From Bacteroidetes bacterium OLB12 (GTDB taxonomy: Bacteria > Bacteroidota > Bacteroidia > Cytophagales > Cyclobacteriaceae), in assembly GCA_001567185.1 (NCBI GenBank), contig LNFR01000058.1, positions 20,002 through 84,001 on the forward strand: a stretch of DNA of 64,000 nt, written 5' to 3'. The notes below the pieces were generated by a model. That model made no database searches. It was not told the DNA's origin and saw only the letters and a list, made by a program, of their open reading frames with translations. The stretch's first letter is position 1, and each line of letters begins with the position of its first letter. Below are positions 61,004 through 64,000 of this stretch, in pieces. The translations under genes were made by a program, and so were the position numbers.

Positions 61004-63415
61004 ATGATAAAAAATTATTTCAAAACTGCGTTGCGCAGTTTGATGCGGCACAAGTTTTTTTCAGCAATCAATGTGTTGGGTCTTACCATTGGTATGTCGG
61101 TATGCATGGCCGTTATCATGCTGGTGGCCGATCAATTGAATTACGATCGCCACAATTCCAAGCGACATAACATTTATAGAGTAACTACCCATGCGGTAGA
61201 TCAACACGGGGTAATCAACAACAATCAACCCAATGCCGCCTCGCCCTTGCCCTTGCGTCAGGAATTGCTTGACAATTATACCGGCTCAGCGCAGGTAGTA
61301 CGTATAATGAAGGGGTTTGGCAATGGCTGGCTTGAGTTTGAAAATCAAAATGTAAATATTCCGTTGGCTGGTTTTTTTGCCGATGCCGAAGTGCTCACTT
61401 TTTTCGAGTATAAACTTCAATATGGCGATGCAGCCACCGCACTAAAAGAACCATACTCCGTTGTACTTACACGCGCAGCCGCCAACAAACTTTTTAAAGA
61501 AGAAAACCCACTTGGGCAAACTATTACCGTTGGTGACTTAGGAACATATACTGTTACAGGTGTTTTGGAAAAAACAGAAAATAAGTCGCACATCGTATTC
61601 GAAGCATTGGCCAGCATGGCTACTGTTAATTCGTTACCCAGCAAAGACCAGCTTACCGACTGGACAAATTACTGGAATGGCTATACGTATATTTTAGTTG
61701 GCGAGGGGCAATCATCGGAAAGTGTACAAGCCAATCTCGACAAAATTTATGAGCAACACATTGGCAGTATAACCGATCCGAATGTGTACCGGATGCGGTT
61801 TGCTTTGCAACCTTTAATGGGTATTACACCCGGGCCGCTAACCAACAATTCTATCGGGCCCATCTTGCCCTGGTTCTTCATTTACTTCCTTGGTGGATTA
61901 GGGCTTGTGATTCTGCTCACTTCCTGTTTCAATTTCACCAACCTTTCCATTGCCCGATCTTTAACCCGCGCCCGTGAAATTGGCATTCGAAAAGTTACGG
62001 GTGCAGCGCGCTGGCAAGTGTTTACCCAGTTTCTAAGCGAATCGATCATCATCGCTTTACTGGCACTAACGCTCGGATTTGTGTTGTTGCTATTATTAAA
62101 GCCCGTAATTCTGCAACTCAACTTCGCGCGCATTTTTCATTGGGACCTGGAATCGAACACGCTGGTACTGGCAGCCTTTGTACTATTTGCTGTGGTAGTT
62201 GGTGTGCTGGCGGGTTTCTTTCCGGCAGTCGTGTTATCAGGGTTTCAACCGGTAAAGGTGTTGAAGAATTTCGGCAACATGAAGTTGTTCTCGCGCATGG
62301 GGTTGCGCAAAACATTGCTGGTAGCACAGTTTACACTTTCGCTATTCTTCATATTATCAGCCATTGTCCTTTACAATCAGTTCAATTTGTTTTTAGGCCA
62401 AAGTCATGGGTTTAATATGGCGCAAAACATCTCTGTGAAACTCAATAACACTTCAGCCCAGCGCTTAAAAAACGAATTAGCAAAACACCCTAACTTAACA
62501 CACATCACGGCTGCTTCCCATGTACCATCAGCCGGAGTATCGTATGGCACTACTTTAAAGCGCAACCTGAGCGATACCGAAGGGTTACAATTGGATTACT
62601 TCCTGGTGGATGAAGACTATTTGAACAATATGGATATCACGCTGGTGGCTGGCCGCTTCTTTGAAGCCGGGGCCGACAGTATCAATAAAGAATATATTGT
62701 GATTAACGAACAGGCTGTTTCCAAATACAACTTTGGATCAGCGCAAGATGCCATTGGCCAGCAACTGATTCAAGAAGAAGATTCGCTAAGACGCACCATC
62801 ATTGGTGTTGTTTCGGGGTACAATCATCGAGACCTCACAAGGGAGATTTCGCCCATGGCATTATTGTATGATCCTACACAATTCAATGTGGTGCAGGTTT
62901 CTTACCTGGGTTCGTACGAGCAAGCCGTTGCTGCTATCGAAAAGTCGTGGGCAGCCATTAATCCCGATCTTAAAATCGATTACAAAACGGTTGACTCCGA
63001 AGTGAAGAAATTTTATGAAATCATTTTTGGTGACATTGTTTCAGTGCTAACCGTTATCGCTTCGCTGGCCATTCTCATCTCGTGCTTAGGCTTACTGGGC
63101 ATGGCAACCTACACCCTGGAAACGCGCATCAAAGAAATCTCCATCCGGAAAGTTCTTGGTTCCAGCAATGGCTCGTTGATTGTGTTGCTATCAAAAGGAT
63201 TTGTTGGGTTGCTGTTGATAGCTGTGGTAATAGCGGTGCCCCTGGCTTATGTGGCAAACAAATTTTGGCTTGAGCTGATTGCCTATCATACTTCGTTCGA
63301 TGCCTCTGTAATTCTCATCGGGGTGTTGATTTTGATCTTGTTTGCAATTATTACGATCGGTTCGCAAACCTTGCGCGCAACGTTTGTAAACCCGGTAGAA
63401 AACCTGAAGGAATAA
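61004..63415 (+). CDS. FtsX/MacB-type ABC transporter permease
   Basis: 803 residues starting directly with the TM1 region ('MIKNYFKTALRSLMRHKFFSAINVLGLTIGMSVCMAV') and so lacking the prefix domain of the two permeases at 20-26 kb. A MacB-like periplasmic domain, FtsX block 1 ('NLSIARSLTRAREIGIRKVTGAARWQVF'), second periplasmic domain and FtsX block 2 ('YTLETRIKEISIRKVLGSSNGSLIVLL') follow, ending 'VNPVENLKE'. It is intact. No ATPase or PadR gene is adjacent. Substrate unknown. Confidence 0.93.
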   Translation: MIKNYFKTALRSLMRHKFFSAINVLGLTIGMSVCMAVIMLVADQLNYDRHNSKRHNIYRVTTHAVDQHGVINNNQPNAASPLPLRQELLDNYTGSAQVVRIMKGFGNGWLEFENQNVNIPLAGFFADAEVLTFFEYKLQYGDAATALKEPYSVVLTRAAANKLFKEENPLGQTITVGDLGTYTVTGVLEKTENKSHIVFEALASMATVNSLPSKDQLTDWTNYWNGYTYILVGEGQSSESVQANLDKIYEQHIGSITDPNVYRMRFALQPLMGITPGPLTNNSIGPILPWFFIYFLGGLGLVILLTSCFNFTNLSIARSLTRAREIGIRKVTGAARWQVFTQFLSESIIIALLALTLGFVLLLLLKPVILQLNFARIFHWDLESNTLVLAAFVLFAVVVGVLAGFFPAVVLSGFQPVKVLKNFGNMKLFSRMGLRKTLLVAQFTLSLFFILSAIVLYNQFNLFLGQSHGFNMAQNISVKLNNTSAQRLKNELAKHPNLTHITAASHVPSAGVSYGTTLKRNLSDTEGLQLDYFLVDEDYLNNMDITLVAGRFFEAGADSINKEYIVINEQAVSKYNFGSAQDAIGQQLIQEEDSLRRTIIGVVSGYNHRDLTREISPMALLYDPTQFNVVQVSYLGSYEQAVAAIEKSWAAINPDLKIDYKTVDSEVKKFYEIIFGDIVSVLTVIASLAILISCLGLLGMATYTLETRIKEISIRKVLGSSNGSLIVLLSKGFVGLLLIAVVIAVPLAYVANKFWLELIAYHTSFDASVILIGVLILILFAIITIGSQTLRATFVNPVENLKE

Positions 63416-63434
63416 TCCATTTTCCTTCAGGTTT
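63400..63434 (+). terminator. Terminator overlapping the permease stop
   Basis: AAACCTGAAGGAA pairs with TTCCTTCAGGTTT around a 9-nt loop and is followed by ATTTATC. The left arm contains the last codons of the permease. Confidence 0.7.
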
Positions 63435-63436
63435 AT

Positions 63437-63620
63437 TTATCGTTTCAACACAATGAAACCATTTATGGATTTGCCGTTTGCAAAGTCTATTTTGTAAAAA
63501 TACGTTCCGGAGGGTAGCTCTTTTCCTGAATCGGAAGTTCCAGTAAATATCCGCGATTGGTTGTCGTAGTTTTCTGTTTTGAAAACAATATCGCTTACCA
63601 AACATTTAATCTTGGGCGCA
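63437..63620 (-). pseudogene. Remnant of a type IX secretion (CHU_C/gliding) C-terminal sorting domain
   Basis: The minus strand reads 'SDIVFKTENYDNQSRIFTG...SGKELPSGTYFYKIDFANGKSINGFIVLKR' to a TAA at 63439-63437. This matches the end of the CHU_C sorting domain ('G..VFE...Y.N....G....G..LP.GTYFY.I.......GYVYL.R'). Upstream of about 63620 the coding pattern disappears and no start or passenger domain is present, so only the C-terminal 55-60 residues remain. It implies the genome uses type IX secretion. Confidence 0.7.
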
Positions 63621-63775
63621 TTTCTTCTACCTCTGGGGTTACTCTAAAATTTGAGATTGCAGAAATATATCGCGGAACAGTGTATGAAGACGTAGTGCTA
63701 TCCTATCTTGATTTTGATGGGGATGGGGAGTTATAAATAAGCTGTGCCCACTTATGAATCGAGCCGCATTTCTCC
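63621..63775. other. Intergenic with a short plus-strand coding-like tail
   Basis: A plus-strand frame from about 63630 reads 'VTLKFEIAEIYRGTVYEDVVLSYLDFDGDGEL' to TAA 63736. It has coding-like composition but no start or homologue that I recognise. It may be another gene fragment; I do not annotate it as a gene. Confidence 0.35.
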
Positions 63776-64000
63776 CTATTTAAAGTGCTTAAGTTTAATT
63801 ACCTCCTCGGGTTTTAAGAAGCGCCATTCGCCCCGGCCCAAATCTTTTTTTATCGAGGCCGGCATACACCACCCGATCCAGTTTTTCAACCACATACCCG
63901 AGCGATTCAAAAATTCTGCGCACAATCCTGTTCCACCCAATGTGCAACTCAATGCCAACGGTTTTATTATCACCTTCAATAATGGCCAGGTCATCCACCA
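63776..64000 (-). CDS. RsuA/RluB-family pseudouridine synthase, C-terminal part, one frameshift
   Basis: The visible minus-strand part reads 'DDLAIIEGDNKTVGIELHIGWNRIVRRIFESLGYVVEKLDRVVYAGL', then 'DLGRGEWRFLKPEEVIKLKHF' in another frame, with TAG at 63778-63776. 'VGIELHIGWNRIVRRIFESLGYVV.KL.R......L...L..G.WR.L' is the conserved C-terminus of RluB/RsuA enzymes, which make pseudouridine in 23S or 16S rRNA. A surplus A in the seven-A run at about 63845-63851 causes the break. The catalytic Asp lies outside the window, so subfamily is not decided. Confidence 0.88.
   Translation of the reverse strand, partial: WWMTWPLLKVIIKPLALSCTLGGTGLCAEFLNRSGMWLKNWIGWCMPASIKKDLGRGEWRFLKPEEVIKLKHFK

Overview
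The window looks like chromosomal DNA of a Bacteroidota bacterium, most likely of the order Cytophagales (assignment by inference). The evidence is the DUF4271/uroporphyrinogen-III synthase pair, PadR regulators paired with large FtsX/MacB-type permeases, two SusC-like or siderophore-type TonB-dependent receptors, SemiSWEET, MoxR, many secreted lipoproteins, and the remains of a gliding/type IX secretion sorting tail.

Layout. 1-12.2 kb: housekeeping and envelope genes (hemD, DUF4271, hemW, a LytTR two-component pair, uvrA, DoxX-like, a secreted propeller-caspase, an aldo/keto reductase, a small Cys-rich secreted protein). 12.3-18.4 kb: a 6.1-kb AT-richer island bounded by an 18-bp direct repeat of the tRNA-Leu 3' end. 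It carries an AbiF/Abi_2 HEPN protein with an upstream RNA hairpin, an unknown protein, a possible structured RNA, DUF6941, DUF2188 and a CBASS-like cluster of CD-NTase, stand-alone E2-like protein, S-4TM pore-forming effector and a second nucleotidyltransferase. No integrase is visible. 18.4-19 kb: tRNA-Leu, tRNA-Gly, a GIY-YIG nuclease gene and a broken tRNA-Gly look-alike. 19-26.5 kb: DUF1684 lipoprotein and two PadR-permease modules. 26.5-36.8 kb: desaturase, Gfo/Idh oxidoreductase, purine nucleoside phosphorylase, creatininase, lytic transglycosylase, LOG protein, GH130-like protein, TIGR01777 epimerase and two secreted coiled-coil proteins. 36.8-49 kb: TonB receptor with a beta-helix lipoprotein, MoxR, SemiSWEET, exonuclease-GIY-YIG fusion, a toxin-antitoxin pair with a broken toxin, MscS and an S9 peptidase. 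49-64 kb: PepSY/TonB iron-type uptake, small unknown proteins, a propeller-amidohydrolase, sigma/anti-sigma-like pair, another permease and a partial pseudouridine synthase.

About sixteen genes are broken by single-base (occasionally two-base) indels, mostly inside A/T or C runs, while the flanking frames remain clearly homologous and the repaired lengths fit the families. This is the signature of an imperfectly polished long-read assembly, so I annotate these genes across the breaks. One exception is a RelE/ParE toxin interrupted by an in-frame TGA, which is a substitution and not an indel.

The most interesting part is the tRNA-Leu island: a compact defence island joining an AbiF-RNA-type module with an E2-containing (type II-short-like) CBASS that has two nucleotidyltransferases on either side of the E2 and effector genes.
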